Shown here in pieces: positions 1-10,000 of a stretch of 45,005 nt of DNA; the stretch's first letter is position 1; each line of letters starts with the position of its first letter. Under the pieces are notes generated by a model that was given only the letters and a program-made list of their open reading frames with translations, was not told the DNA's origin and did not search any database. The stretch is from an uncultured Muribaculum sp. (GTDB taxonomy: Bacteria > Bacteroidota > Bacteroidia > Bacteroidales > Muribaculaceae). The stretch is taken from contig CAJTSJ010000023.1 in assembly GCA_910578785.1 (NCBI GenBank), forward strand, positions 1 to 45,005, read 5' to 3'. The translations under genes were made by a program, and so were the position numbers.

Positions 1-54
1 CCAACGACCCTCTGATTAACAGTCAGATGCTCTAACCGACTGAGCTATTGAAGC
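1..54 (-). tRNA. tRNA-Asn (GTT), 3' part cut by window edge
   Basis: Read on the minus strand, a 7-base acceptor strand (GCTTCAA, 54-48) is followed by TA, a D-arm (GCTC...GAGC) and an anticodon stem-loop TCTGA-CTGTTAA-TCAGA with anticodon GTT, which decodes asparagine. The variable loop and the start of the T-arm (GTTGG) run into base 1, so the T-arm and the 3' acceptor strand are outside the window. No gene is seen between it and the divergently transcribed tdk. Confidence 0.93.
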
Positions 55-193
55 TCTTTTGCGTTTATCGGCTCTCCGAAAATTGCGATGCAAAATTACG
101 TGTTATTTTTTAATTATGCAATATCTCCGGCGAAAAATATTCAGAAAAGCGCGAAAATATTTTTAATTCTCGATACGGGGCTTATTAAACCTT

Positions 194-201
194 TACTTTT
201 G
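194..201 (+). promoter_or_regulatory. Candidate -7 promoter element for tdk
   Basis: TACTTTTG matches the Bacteroidetes sigma-ABfr -7 consensus TAnnTTTG and lies about 90 bases before the tdk start. No convincing -33 TTTG was found at the usual spacing, so the call rests on one box. Confidence 0.45.
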
Positions 202-289
202 TCGCCTGTCCAACAGTATAATCCAACATTTATCTTTACCTTTACACGTTAAAAAAACTTTAGTCATCCTTATAAAGACACTGACCGGT

Positions 290-916
290 ATGAACCGAAA
301 AGGCAAACTATATTTCCGCTACGGCACGATGGGCTCTGCCAAGACGGCCCTGTTGCTTACCACGGCTTATAATTTCGAAGAACGTGGCATGACATATTCG
401 TGCTTTAAACCAATAGTGGACACCCGCGAGAAGGACAATGTGATACGTTCCCGCATCGGAATCGAGCGTAAATGTACGTGGATATACCATGACACGGACA
501 TATATGTCATGGCTCAGGAAATGTTTGAGCGGACGATGACGGTCATCGACTGGTTTTTGATTGACGAGGCGCAGTTCCTGACTGCCGAGCAGGTCGACCA
601 GCTTGCCAGGATAGTCGACGACTACGGAAGCAACGTGATATGCTACGGGCTGCGCACCGACTTCCAGACGCACCTGTTTGAAGGCTCACGTCGTCTGTTT
701 GAAATAGCCGATACAATCGACGAAATCAAGTCGACATGCACGTGCGGCCGTAAGACGATAGTCAATGCCCGAATAGATGCCAACGGCGACTTTATAACGG
801 AGGGTGACCAGGTGGAGATTGGTGGCGACGACCGCTACATAGCCGTGTGCCGTAAGTGTTGGCGCAACAACCGCATAGAGCAGTCTATACGCCATTCACT
901 TCCGTTTCTTGAATAG
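290..916 (+). CDS. tdk: Thymidine kinase, type II
   Basis: Phosphorylates thymidine to dTMP with ATP, the salvage route into dTTP; cytoplasmic. The 208 residues have the usual length and layout of tetrameric type II enzymes. The P-loop GTMGSAKT lies at residues 12-19, the DEAQ motif at 92-95 carries the expected catalytic Glu93, and a zinc-binding pair of cysteine motifs (CTCG and CRKC) lies in the C-terminal third around the lasso segment. The ATG at 290 follows a TAnnTTTG promoter box and gives a protein that begins just before the first beta strand, as in homologues. It appears to be a single gene: the next gene starts about 100 bases later behind a tandem repeat. Confidence 0.96.
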   Translation: MNRKGKLYFRYGTMGSAKTALLLTTAYNFEERGMTYSCFKPIVDTREKDNVIRSRIGIERKCTWIYHDTDIYVMAQEMFERTMTVIDWFLIDEAQFLTAEQVDQLARIVDDYGSNVICYGLRTDFQTHLFEGSRRLFEIADTIDEIKSTCTCGRKTIVNARIDANGDFITEGDQVEIGGDDRYIAVCRKCWRNNRIEQSIRHSLPFLE

Positions 917-980
917 CCGGAGAGGCCTGATGGCGAGGTAAAAGTTGTTGTGTTAGAACTTTTTAACGCCTGCTGCATTA

Positions 981-1014
981 TATATAATATAACATCGTAT
1001 ATAATATAACGTCG
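981..1014 (+). repeat. Tandem 17-bp AT-rich repeat, two copies
   Basis: Two 17-base units (981-997 and 998-1014) differ at one base (ATAACATCG against ATAACGTCG) and end six bases before the ATG of the DUF3108 gene. They form most of the 5' leader or core promoter of that gene. A copy-number change would alter the spacing to the start codon. Confidence 0.7.
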
Positions 1015-1020
1015 TGTGAT

Positions 1021-1785
1021 ATGAAACATTTGATATGCGCTCTGCTCCTTTCGGTCTGCTCTGTGTTTATGGCCGGAGCTGTGGAGCTGCCTGATGAAAA
1101 TCTTAACTATATAGTTCTATATAAATGGGGCCTTATAAATAAGGATGCCGCGTCGGCGGTGCTGTCGCTTAGGAGCGACGGCGACCATTATTATGCCAAG
1201 ATGTCGGCCCGCACGCTGCCTTGGGCCGATAAGGTGTTTAAGGTGCGCGACACCCTTGAGTCGACAATGTCAAAGTTTGAGTGCCAGGCGCTGATGTATA
1301 ACAAACGTACACACGAAGGTGGACGGTATGAAAACGACAAGGTGGTATATGAACGCGACGGAGACAAGGTTACGGGCTATGTGACCCGTCTGCGCAGCAA
1401 AAACGACGGTCCTGTCAGCAAGTCGGACACGGTGCTTCACGCCACGGGGCCTACGGTCGACATGCTGTCGGTGTTCTACTATCTGCGTCAGCTCGACTTC
1501 CCTAACATGAAAGTGGGACAGTCGGTGCGCCTAAATGTGTTTTCCGGAGCCAATGTCGAGGAGCTGACCATAGTATATCAGGGTAAGCGAACGATAACGT
1601 CCAATAAAAAGAAATGGCGCACATGCTATCTGACGTTCAACTTCACCCGCGACGGAAAACCGGTGTCCGACGACATGTCGGCGTGGATAAGCGACGACGC
1701 CAACCGCATCCCGATCAAGCTTGAAGGTAAATTGCCGCTGGGCAAGGTGCAGGCCCTGTACCAGGGAGCTTCTTCTCCGGAATGA
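1021..1785 (+). CDS. DUF3108 domain protein, exported
   Basis: A 254-residue protein with a clear Sec signal peptide (residues 1-20, ending AGA) and no further membrane segment, so it is probably periplasmic. The mature part, with its NYIVLYKWGLINKDAASAVL opening and a late ...DDMSAWISDDANRIPIKLEG stretch, resembles DUF3108 proteins: beta-rich LolA/LolB-like folds common in Bacteroidetes and of unproven role. DUF3108 proteins are often suspected to act in envelope or lipid handling; nothing here fixes a function. No operon partner: tdk lies upstream with a separate leader, and gltX downstream has its own -7 box. The ATG at 1021 directly follows a 17-bp tandem repeat. Confidence 0.8.
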   Translation: MKHLICALLLSVCSVFMAGAVELPDENLNYIVLYKWGLINKDAASAVLSLRSDGDHYYAKMSARTLPWADKVFKVRDTLESTMSKFECQALMYNKRTHEGGRYENDKVVYERDGDKVTGYVTRLRSKNDGPVSKSDTVLHATGPTVDMLSVFYYLRQLDFPNMKVGQSVRLNVFSGANVEELTIVYQGKRTITSNKKKWRTCYLTFNFTRDGKPVSDDMSAWISDDANRIPIKLEGKLPLGKVQALYQGASSPE

Positions 1786-1859
1786 AGTGGAAACGGGCCG
1801 GAATGCGCCATTTTAAGATATTGGTGTTAAAAAATGTGTAATTTTCGGATATTATTTTT

Positions 1860-1867
1860 TAACTTTG
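1860..1867 (+). promoter_or_regulatory. -7 promoter element for gltX-waaA
   Basis: TAACTTTG is a full match to TAnnTTTG, 22 bases before the gltX ATG. A weak -33-like TGTG lies about 21 bases upstream of it. It probably drives gltX and waaA together, since only 15 bases separate the two genes. Confidence 0.65.
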
Positions 1868-1888
1868 TGGTAAAATTGATACAAAGTG

Positions 1889-3418
1889 ATGAATCGCAGA
1901 GTAAGAGTTAGATTTGCCCCCTCTCCAACGGGGCCGTTGCATATAGGCGGAGTTCGTACCGCCCTGTACAATTATTTGTTTGCCCGTCAGAACGGCGGAG
2001 ACATGATTCTCCGCATCGAAGATACTGATTCAAACCGTTTTGTGCCAGGTGCCGAAGACTATATCAACGAGGCTCTGGCATGGCTCGGCATCGGTATCGA
2101 CGAGGGTGTGCGCGAGGGCGGCAATTACGGACCTTACAAGCAGAGCGAACGTCGCGACATATACCGCGAGCATGTGAAGATGCTTCTTGATGCCGGAAAG
2201 GCTTATATAGCATTTGACACTCCTGCCGAGCTTGAAGCGAAGCGCGCCGAGGTGCCAAACTTCCAGTATGACGCATCGACGCGTCTGTCCATGCGCAATT
2301 CGCTTAGCCTTCCTGCCGAGGAGGTTGAGAAGCTTATCGCTTCTGGCGAAAAGTATGTGGTGCGCTTCAAGATAGAGCCGGGACGCGATGTGGAGGTCAA
2401 CGACCTCCTGCGCGGAAAGGTGACAATCAATTCCAATGTGCTTGACGACAAGGTGCTGTATAAGAGTGCCGATGATTTGCCAACATACCACCTCGCCAAC
2501 ATCGTCGACGACCATCTGATGGAGGTGTCGCATGTGATTCGTGGCGAAGAGTGGTTGCCTTCGGCTCCGCTTCATGTGTTGCTCTATGAAGCATTCGGTT
2601 GGGCCGACACCGCTCCTGAATTCGTGCATCTGCCGTTGCTCCTCAAACCTGACGGAAAGGGCAAACTGAGCAAGCGCGACGGCGACCGTCTTGGATTTCC
2701 CGTGTTCCCGCTTGAATGGCATCCCGAAGGCGGTGAAGTGTCGTCGGGCTATCGTGAATCGGGCTATCTGCCTGAAGCCGTGGTTAACTTCCTTGCCTTG
2801 TTGGGCTGGAATCCCGGCGATGACAGCGAACTGATGTCGATGGATGAGCTTATTGCAAAATTTGACTTGAAGCATTGTTCTCGTTCCGGCGCGAAGTTCG
2901 ACTATGAGAAAGGCCGTTGGTTCAACCACGAGTATCTGCAGCGCAAGCCTGATGCAGAGTTGGCTGAACTTTTCATCCCGGTGCTTAAGGAGCATGGCAT
3001 TGACGCCGATTCATTCTCAAAAGATTATATGGCCAAGGCCGTTGGAATGGTCAAGGGCCGCATTTATTTCGTGCGCGACCTTTGGGACCAGGCACGGTTC
3101 TTCTTTAAAGCTCCGGACGAATATAACCCGAAAGATATCAAGAAGCGTTGGTCGGACGAGATGCCTCGTATCATGGGCGAACTTATAGAAGTGCTCGAAG
3201 GTGTCGACGACTTCTCAAGCAAGAACTCCGAAGACATCGTACTGGCCTGGATAGCGTCTAAGGGCTATCATCTGGGCAATGTTATGAATGCTTTCCGTCT
3301 GACGGTAGTGGGCGAATGCAAAGGCCCGCACATGTTTGACATAACCGAACTGATAGGGAAAGAGGAGACCGTGCGCCGCATAAAAGAAGGTATTAACAAC
3401 ATCTGTCCATTGCCATAA
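1889..3418 (+). CDS. gltX: Glutamyl-tRNA synthetase
   Basis: Charges tRNA-Glu with glutamate using ATP; cytoplasmic class I synthetase. The HIGH-type motif appears as PSPTGPLHIGG near residue 11 and the KMSKS-type loop as KLSKRDG near residue 255. Both are intact, and the length of about 509 residues is normal for the family. An upstream in-frame GTG (1886) immediately precedes ATG 1889; ATG was chosen because homologues start with one Met before NRRVRVRFAPSPTG. waaA follows after 15 bases with a purine-rich stretch (AGAGAGGG) before its ATG, so the two are probably co-transcribed. Confidence 0.97.
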   Translation: MNRRVRVRFAPSPTGPLHIGGVRTALYNYLFARQNGGDMILRIEDTDSNRFVPGAEDYINEALAWLGIGIDEGVREGGNYGPYKQSERRDIYREHVKMLLDAGKAYIAFDTPAELEAKRAEVPNFQYDASTRLSMRNSLSLPAEEVEKLIASGEKYVVRFKIEPGRDVEVNDLLRGKVTINSNVLDDKVLYKSADDLPTYHLANIVDDHLMEVSHVIRGEEWLPSAPLHVLLYEAFGWADTAPEFVHLPLLLKPDGKGKLSKRDGDRLGFPVFPLEWHPEGGEVSSGYRESGYLPEAVVNFLALLGWNPGDDSELMSMDELIAKFDLKHCSRSGAKFDYEKGRWFNHEYLQRKPDAELAELFIPVLKEHGIDADSFSKDYMAKAVGMVKGRIYFVRDLWDQARFFFKAPDEYNPKDIKKRWSDEMPRIMGELIEVLEGVDDFSSKNSEDIVLAWIASKGYHLGNVMNAFRLTVVGECKGPHMFDITELIGKEETVRRIKEGINNICPLP

Positions 3419-3433
3419 AATCATCAGAGAGGG

Positions 3434-4675
3434 ATGAATCCATTATATAGCATCGGTATCCGGATTATGAGCCTGGGCGCTAAGGCGGTTTCGTTGCGCG
3501 ACCCTAAGGTTAAGAAGATAATCGAAGGACACAAACAGGTGGTTCCGTATCTTCGTGATCACATCGACGGTAAGGCCGGATATGTGTGGATTCATGCCGC
3601 TTCGCTCGGTGAGTTCGAGCAGGGCAGGCCGCTTATAGAGATGATTAAGCGCAAGCTCCCTGACAAAAAGATATTGCTGACTTTCTTCTCTCCGTCAGGC
3701 TACGAGGTGCGCCACGACTATCCGATGGCCGATGCCGTGTGCTATCTGCCGTTCGACATCAAAAGCCGGGTGTGTGAGTTTCTCGACATTGTGCGCCCGT
3801 CGATGGCTATATTCGTTAAATATGAGTTTTGGGGCAACTATCTGCAGGAGCTTAACCGCCGCGGCATACCTACCTATATTATTTCGGCCATATTCCGCCC
3901 GACGCAGATATTTTTCAAGCCTTGGGGCGGTATGTTCCGTTCGATGCTTAAGTGTTATGACAAAATATTTGTCCAGGACGATAATTCGCGCAAATTGCTT
4001 GCCGGAATCGGCATGAATAGTGTCGTTGTGGCGGGCGACACCCGGTTTGACCGAGTGACCGATATAATGCGCCAGCGGGTGGATATACTTCCGGCCGAGG
4101 CGCTGACCGCCGACAAGAAGTCTGTGACTATTGTGGCCGGTAGCACGTGGGAGCCTGACGAGGAGTTTTTGTTGCCGTACTTCAATAGCCGGTCCAATGT
4201 CAAGCTTATCATAGCGCCACATGAAGTGCGCCCGGAGCGAATAGCCGGAATAGAGAAAAAGTTGCGTCGTCCGTCGTGCCGGCTGTCGGAGTGTACGCCA
4301 GAAGAGGCCACTGAAGCCGACTGTCTGATAGTCGATTGCTACGGCATGCTGTCAAGTGCCTATCGCTATGGTAAAATCGCGTATATAGGCGGGGGATTCG
4401 GAACCGGAATACATAATGTCAACGAGGCTGCGGTGTATGACATGCCTGTCGTATTCGGCCCGAATTTCCATAAATTCAAGGAGGCGCGCGATTTGATAGA
4501 TTGCGGCGGCGCGTTTTCGTTCAGCGACTGCGAATCGTTTGCGTCAGTGATGGATTCGCTTGTCGGCGACCCGGCTCGTCTGGAGTCGGCCGGAAAAAAG
4601 GCCGGAGAATATATAAAGATGCATCTCGGCGCTACTGAACGTGTCTTCGCGGACATCTTCGGCGAGAACAAATGA
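3434..4675 (+). CDS. waaA: 3-deoxy-D-manno-octulosonic acid (Kdo) transferase
   Basis: Transfers Kdo from CMP-Kdo to lipid A precursor at the cytoplasmic face of the inner membrane, the first step of LPS core assembly. The 413 residues match KdtA/WaaA length. The N-terminal domain contains WIHAASLGEFEQGRPL (family signature with catalytic Glu) and LTFFSPSGYEVR, then FVKYEFWGNYL. The C-terminal GT-B domain has VAGSTWEPDEE, IAPHEVRPERI and the late GGGFGTGIHNVNEAAVY motif. The N-terminus has a short amphipathic segment rather than a strong membrane helix. It shares a probable operon with gltX. No terminator is obvious before glmS, which has its own -7 box. Confidence 0.95.
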   Translation: MNPLYSIGIRIMSLGAKAVSLRDPKVKKIIEGHKQVVPYLRDHIDGKAGYVWIHAASLGEFEQGRPLIEMIKRKLPDKKILLTFFSPSGYEVRHDYPMADAVCYLPFDIKSRVCEFLDIVRPSMAIFVKYEFWGNYLQELNRRGIPTYIISAIFRPTQIFFKPWGGMFRSMLKCYDKIFVQDDNSRKLLAGIGMNSVVVAGDTRFDRVTDIMRQRVDILPAEALTADKKSVTIVAGSTWEPDEEFLLPYFNSRSNVKLIIAPHEVRPERIAGIEKKLRRPSCRLSECTPEEATEADCLIVDCYGMLSSAYRYGKIAYIGGGFGTGIHNVNEAAVYDMPVVFGPNFHKFKEARDLIDCGGAFSFSDCESFASVMDSLVGDPARLESAGKKAGEYIKMHLGATERVFADIFGENK

Positions 4676-4796
4676 CATCCGTCGATTATCTGTCCGATGT
4701 CTGATGAATTAAGCAAAGCGGCATTAAATATGGCATGCTTTTGGTACACTTTTGGTAAAGATACGCGAATATGCGTGTTTTGAACAGAAAATTTCG

Positions 4797-4804
4797 TATC
4801 TTTG
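4797..4804 (+). promoter_or_regulatory. -7 promoter element for glmS
   Basis: TATCTTTG matches TAnnTTTG exactly and lies about 45 bases before the glmS ATG. A TTTTG at 4778-4782 lies upstream, but the spacing (about 14 bases) is shorter than the usual 19-21. Confidence 0.6.
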
Positions 4805-4848
4805 TATTTCATTAAGCATTATATCCATTAAAATCGTCTATTTTACCT

Positions 4849-6693
4849 ATGTGTGGAATCGTTGGTTATATAGGCCGTCAGGAGGCTTATCCAATTTTGA
4901 TAAAAGGTTTGCATCGTCTGGAGTATAGAGGTTATGACAGCGCAGGAGTTGCGCTGGTGAATCCGGACAATGTATTGAACGTATACAAGACCCGCGGAAA
5001 AGTCGAAGACCTCGAGCGTTTCTGTGATACTAAGGATGTGTCCGGAACTGTGGGAATAGCGCACACACGATGGGCCACTCATGGTGAGCCTAATGACATA
5101 AACGCGCATCCGCACTTCAGCACAAACGGAAAGATTGCCATTGTGCATAACGGAACTATCGAAAATTATAATGTACTCAAGCAGGCTCTCATAGAGCATG
5201 ACTGTGAATTCCGCAGTGAGACCGACACCGAAGTTGTCGTAAAGCTTATCGAGTATATCCAGTCCACCAACGACTGCTCGCTTGTAGACGCTGTCAGAGG
5301 TGCGCTGAAACAGGTGGTCGGTGCATACGCCATCGCTGTGGTCGACTGCGAGGATCCCGACATGATTATCGCGGCCCGTAAGAGCTCTCCGCTCGTAGTG
5401 GGAATTGGCGACCATGAGACATTTATAGGCTCAGATGCCTCGCCGATTATAGACTATACCAATCAGGTGGTCTATTTGGGCGATGACGAAATAGCCATTA
5501 TCCGTCGTGACGCTCCTTTGCAGGTGATTAACAATGATAATATTCCGGCTAAGATTGACGTCCAGACTCTTGAGCTGTCCGTGTCGCAGCTTGAGAAGGG
5601 CGGATATCCCCACTTCATGCTGAAAGAGATATTCGAACAGCCAAATACTATCTATGACTGTATACGTGGCCGAATAGTCAACAACGATACTGAAATAAAG
5701 CTTTCGGGCGTCATAGACCACCCTGACCGCTTCATCAACGCTTCGCGCGTCGTGATTGTGGCTTGTGGCACGTCATGGCATGCCGGTCTGATAGGTGGAC
5801 GTCTGATAGAAAATTATACGCGCATACCTGCGCGTGTTGAGTACGCAAGCGAATTCCGCTATGCCAATCCGGTGATAACCTCGAGCGATGTGGTTATAGC
5901 CATTTCGCAGTCGGGAGAGACTGCCGACACTCTTGCGGCGATTAAGCTTGCCAAAGAAAGAGGCGCTTTCGTATATGGAGTATGCAATGTCGTAGGTTCC
6001 TCAATAGCCCGCGAGACCGATTCCGGTACTTATATCCATGTAGGACCAGAAATCGGAGTGGCTTCAACCAAGGCATTTACCGGACAGGTGACCGTGCTTA
6101 CGATGCTTGCGCTTGCCATTGGCCAGCTCCGCGGCACCGTCAACAAGTCTCAGTTGCTTGAAGCTATAGCCAACATCAAGAAGCTCCCTGAACTTATTCG
6201 CGAGACATTGAAACTTAACGACCGGATTGAGAAACTGTCGCGCACGTTTACTTATGCGCACAATTTCTTGTATCTTGGACGTGGCTACAACTATCCGAGC
6301 GCGCTTGAAGGTGCTCTGAAACTTAAGGAAATCAGCTATATCCATGCCGAAGGATATCCTGCGGCGGAGATGAAGCATGGTCCGATAGCCCTTATTGACA
6401 AGGAGCTTCCTACGGTAGTGATAGCACCGAACGATGACCTGCATGAAAAGGTCATCTCCAATATACAGCAGGTTAAGGCTCGTGGCGGATCTGTCATCGC
6501 TATCGTGACCAAGGGCGATACCGAGATTCCAAAAATTGCAGATTACGTATTGGAGATACCCCCGGTGGCCGAAAGTGTTTCGCCTGTGGTGGTATCGGTG
6601 CCTCTGCAGCTGCTGGCCTATCATATCGCCATCATGAAGGGTTGCGATGTGGACATGCCCCGAAACCTTGCAAAATCTGTTACCGTGGAGTAA
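4849..6693 (+). CDS. glmS: Glutamine--fructose-6-phosphate aminotransferase (isomerizing)
   Basis: Makes glucosamine-6-phosphate from fructose-6-phosphate and glutamine, the entry step to UDP-GlcNAc for peptidoglycan and LPS; cytoplasmic. The start MCGIVGYIG exposes the catalytic Cys1 after Met removal. The glutaminase domain (about 1-220) shows HTRWATHG and SDASPI. Two SIS sugar-isomerase domains follow (about 290-420 and 455-600) with CGTSWHAGL, ISQSGETADT, and the C-terminal PRNLAKSVTVE tail typical of GlmS. The 614 residues are normal for the family. The gene stands alone between its own promoter and a strong terminator. Confidence 0.98.
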   Translation: MCGIVGYIGRQEAYPILIKGLHRLEYRGYDSAGVALVNPDNVLNVYKTRGKVEDLERFCDTKDVSGTVGIAHTRWATHGEPNDINAHPHFSTNGKIAIVHNGTIENYNVLKQALIEHDCEFRSETDTEVVVKLIEYIQSTNDCSLVDAVRGALKQVVGAYAIAVVDCEDPDMIIAARKSSPLVVGIGDHETFIGSDASPIIDYTNQVVYLGDDEIAIIRRDAPLQVINNDNIPAKIDVQTLELSVSQLEKGGYPHFMLKEIFEQPNTIYDCIRGRIVNNDTEIKLSGVIDHPDRFINASRVVIVACGTSWHAGLIGGRLIENYTRIPARVEYASEFRYANPVITSSDVVIAISQSGETADTLAAIKLAKERGAFVYGVCNVVGSSIARETDSGTYIHVGPEIGVASTKAFTGQVTVLTMLALAIGQLRGTVNKSQLLEAIANIKKLPELIRETLKLNDRIEKLSRTFTYAHNFLYLGRGYNYPSALEGALKLKEISYIHAEGYPAAEMKHGPIALIDKELPTVVIAPNDDLHEKVISNIQQVKARGGSVIAIVTKGDTEIPKIADYVLEIPPVAESVSPVVVSVPLQLLAYHIAIMKGCDVDMPRNLAKSVTVE

Positions 6694-6723
6694 CGGTATT
6701 TCGATTATCAAGATATCAGAATG

Positions 6724-6760
6724 TCGGATGTGGTGATTATATGCCGCATCCGATTTTTTT
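6724..6760 (+). terminator. Rho-independent terminator of glmS
   Basis: TCGGATGTGG (6724-6733) pairs with CCGCATCCGA (6744-6753), 10 bp with one G-U, and is followed by a run of T to 6760. It lies 30 bases after the glmS stop. Confidence 0.88.
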
Positions 6761-6801
6761 ATGCCGAAAAACGTAAATCAATTCCCGTTTTTGACATTTG
6801 A

Positions 6802-6924
6802 TTATTGTAGGAGGTGTTGATTTGTCGTTCCCTTTTATTGCTTTCACTTAAAGCTTGTTGCGTGGCAACTTATTGTAGATAAGTGAATAACTATGTGCTT
6901 TGCGCTGATTGTACGCTGATTGTA
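6802..6924 (+). promoter_or_regulatory. ATTGTA repeats and 11-bp tandem repeat upstream of the HTCS gene
   Basis: The gene-free stretch 6694-7027 holds the glmS terminator and then repeated ATTGTA: TTATTGTAG at 6802-6810 and 6870-6878, and CGCTGATTGTA as two perfect adjacent copies at 6903-6913 and 6914-6924. The adjacent pair is spaced by one helical turn. A -7-like TACATTCG (6969-6976, one mismatch to TAnnTTTG) lies 45 bases downstream, about 50 bases before the HTCS start. The repeats are therefore placed like an operator for this gene; the binding protein is unknown. Confidence 0.45.
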
Positions 6925-7027
6925 AAAGTATTAAATGCTTTGCACGATTGCTGAAAAATGCCTAAATTTACATTCGGAACGATAATTGCCAATCGGAAAT
7001 TAATACCAAAAAAGGAATGTGGAATCC

Positions 7028-10000
7028 ATGAAACGAATTGGAACCTTAATATTTTTATTGATATTATCATCAACTATACGTATGGTCGCGAAGCCTCAAT
7101 TCTTCACGACCGACCACGACTTGACGAGTAGTCTCATAAATGTGATATATCAGGACCGTAACGGAATGATATGGGTCGGCACGGAGGATGGCCTGAATCG
7201 TTACGATGGTTCAAAGTTCACTCAATACCGCAATATTCCCGGAGATTCTACGTCGTTGTCTCAGAATTACGTCAATATGGTGTTTGAGGACTCCAAGGGA
7301 CGCTTATTCGTTTGTACGCACCACGGACTTCAGATGCACAATCCTGTTACCGACAAATTTACGCCTGTTGCACGCACCGTCGACGGAAACGTTTATCCAT
7401 GGTCGGCGGCGAGCATGCTTGAGACGGAGCCAGATTCGATATGGATTCTGAGCAGTGTCAGGGCAAAGGTGGTTAAAGCCGACTACGACGGAGTGGTAGT
7501 AAAGAGATGGGAAGATTCATCGTCGCCGATATTCAATATTGGTGATGGAGTATGTGATGTGGCCGGATTTCAGTGGCTTTTTGACCGTAACGGACTTTAT
7601 CGGCTTAACCGCAAGCATGAGATAGTGGCAGAGCATAAGGAAATAAACGATCCGGTCAATCTGGAAGCCGCTGTGGCGAGAGACGGCACTCTTTACGTGG
7701 CCGCTTTTACTGGAGGTCTATATCGTTATGACATGCTCGGCGACAAATTTATAAAGATAAATGACCCTGGAGGTAAGTCCTTATTGGTTAAGGATATATA
7801 TCCTGATGACGAGAGCAATGACATTTATCTTGCCACCGACGGCCGCGGATTGAAAAAGTATAGTCCTGAGACCGGTGAATTTTCTGACGTGATGTTCGGC
7901 GAAGGAATTCTGGATTGTCAGAATCAGAAGGTGCATTCAGTGCTTAAAGATAAAGGCGGCAATCTATGGATAGCCATATTCCAAAAAGGCATCGTTCTGA
8001 TGCCGTCGCATCCGGCATCGTTCAAGTATGTAGGCCACAAATCGCTTACGGAAAACGTGATAGGAGAGGAGTGCGTCGTGGCGTTGCTTAAAGAACAGAA
8101 TAGCGACAAGCTTTGGATCGGTGTCGACAACGGCGGCCTGTATGAGCTCGACATGAAGACTATGTCGACCAATCGCTATATTAACTCCGTACCGCAGGTG
8201 CTGAGCGGAATGTTTATGGATTCAAAGAACAATCTATGGATAGGGTCGTACACCGACGGTTGCGGTATATTTGACACGGAGGGCAAAAAGTATAACAAGA
8301 TACATCTGTACGATGAAAATGGCCGCGAAGTCGTGAGTGTTTATGATTTTGCCGAAGACGAATACGGTCATGTCTGGATAGCGACACTTGGAGGCGGCCT
8401 GTTTATGTATGATCCGCAGACCCGTAAGGTGCAGTCTGCCGGCAAGCATACAGGCGACAAATGGTTTACTTCGGCGTACTATTCCGTTAGGAACAAGACA
8501 TTGTATCTTGGCACTTATGACGGTGCATTGAAGATAAAAGACATAAACGACGGCGGCCATGTCGAGAAGTATGTCCCGTCAAATATCATACACTCGATAA
8601 ATGAATCGAGCGACGGCAATGTATGGTTTGCATCGTCGGCCGGTCTGGTCAGACTCAATCCCGATAATGATTCAATTGAGGTGTATACCGATGCCGACGG
8701 ACTTCCCGTGAACACCATTTATGGCATTGAGGAGGACGATATGGGCATATTATGGATAAGCACAAGCCATGGATTGTCGCAGTTTAACAGAAAGAACGGC
8801 ACGTTTACAAATTATTTTGTCGACGACGGGCTTCAGGGCAATGAGTTTTATAAAAATTCATCGTTTAAGGATTCCGACGGACAAATATATTTCGGAGGTA
8901 TCAACGGCATCACATATTTTAATCCGGCCGATGTAGTCAAGCCGGGTAGAAAGTGGACTGTTAGACTTGCCGACATATATCTGCACGGTAAGCCGGTCAA
9001 GGGAGGCATGAAGTCGGGCGGACGCACTATTGTCAATGAGCCTCCATACGGTGCGTCGGAAATAAAATTGTCCGACAGCGATAATTCATTTTCCATTGAG
9101 TTTGCTACAACCGAATTTGGCAACCCTGAATCAATGCGCTATCAGTATTCGATGGACGGCGACAAGTGGGTAACATTGGCCCATGGCTCGAACATGGTAA
9201 ATTTCAGCGACTTGAATTCCGGCAAGCACACGTTGAGGCTACGGGCTGAGGACAATGGAGTAGTGTCTGATGAAAAGCTGGTCACGATAGATATTGCATG
9301 GCCTTGGTATGAGACTTGGTGGGCTTGTGTGATTTATTGCGTGCTTATAGTTCTTGCGTTGTTAGGTATATATAGTTCGGTATTGCTTAGCCAGCGCCAT
9401 AAACGCCAGGAGCTGGAACAGCGTCAGCGTGAGCGGATCAACGAAGCTAAATTCCAGTTCTTCATCAACATATCGCACGAAATCCGTACACCGATGTCGT
9501 TGGTGATGGGACCGCTTCAGAAGATGATGGACAGCGACGACGATCCGGAGCGGCAGAAAAACTATCGCCTTATCCGCCGCAACGCCAACCGAGTGCTCCG
9601 GTTGGTCAACGAGCTTATGGATATCCGAAAGATTGACAAGAACCGATTGAAGCTGACGTTTGCAGAGACAGCGTTGACACCGTTCATTGAAGACTTGTAC
9701 GACACATTCCAGCAGGCCGCTTCTACCCGCGATATTCGGTTCACGTTTGAGCATGAGGGATGTGATGACCTTAAGGCGTGGGTCGATGTCGCTAATTTTG
9801 ATAAGATTGTCATGAATCTGCTGTCCAATGCCATAAAATACACTCCAAAAGGTGGAACCGTTGAGGTTAGATTGTCAAAAGGCACAGACATGTCCGAGTC
9901 CGGTCCTCTGCGCGACTATGCCGAAATATCCGTCACTGATACAGGGATTGGAATAAGCAAGGATGAGCAGAAGCATATATTTGAACGTTTCTACCAGGCC

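Noticed and set aside
4676..4848. A glmS ribozyme in the glmS leader
   Set aside because: The glmS ribozyme is mainly found in Gram-positive lineages; the leader is short, has a standard -7 box 45 bases before ATG and shows no matching conserved core.
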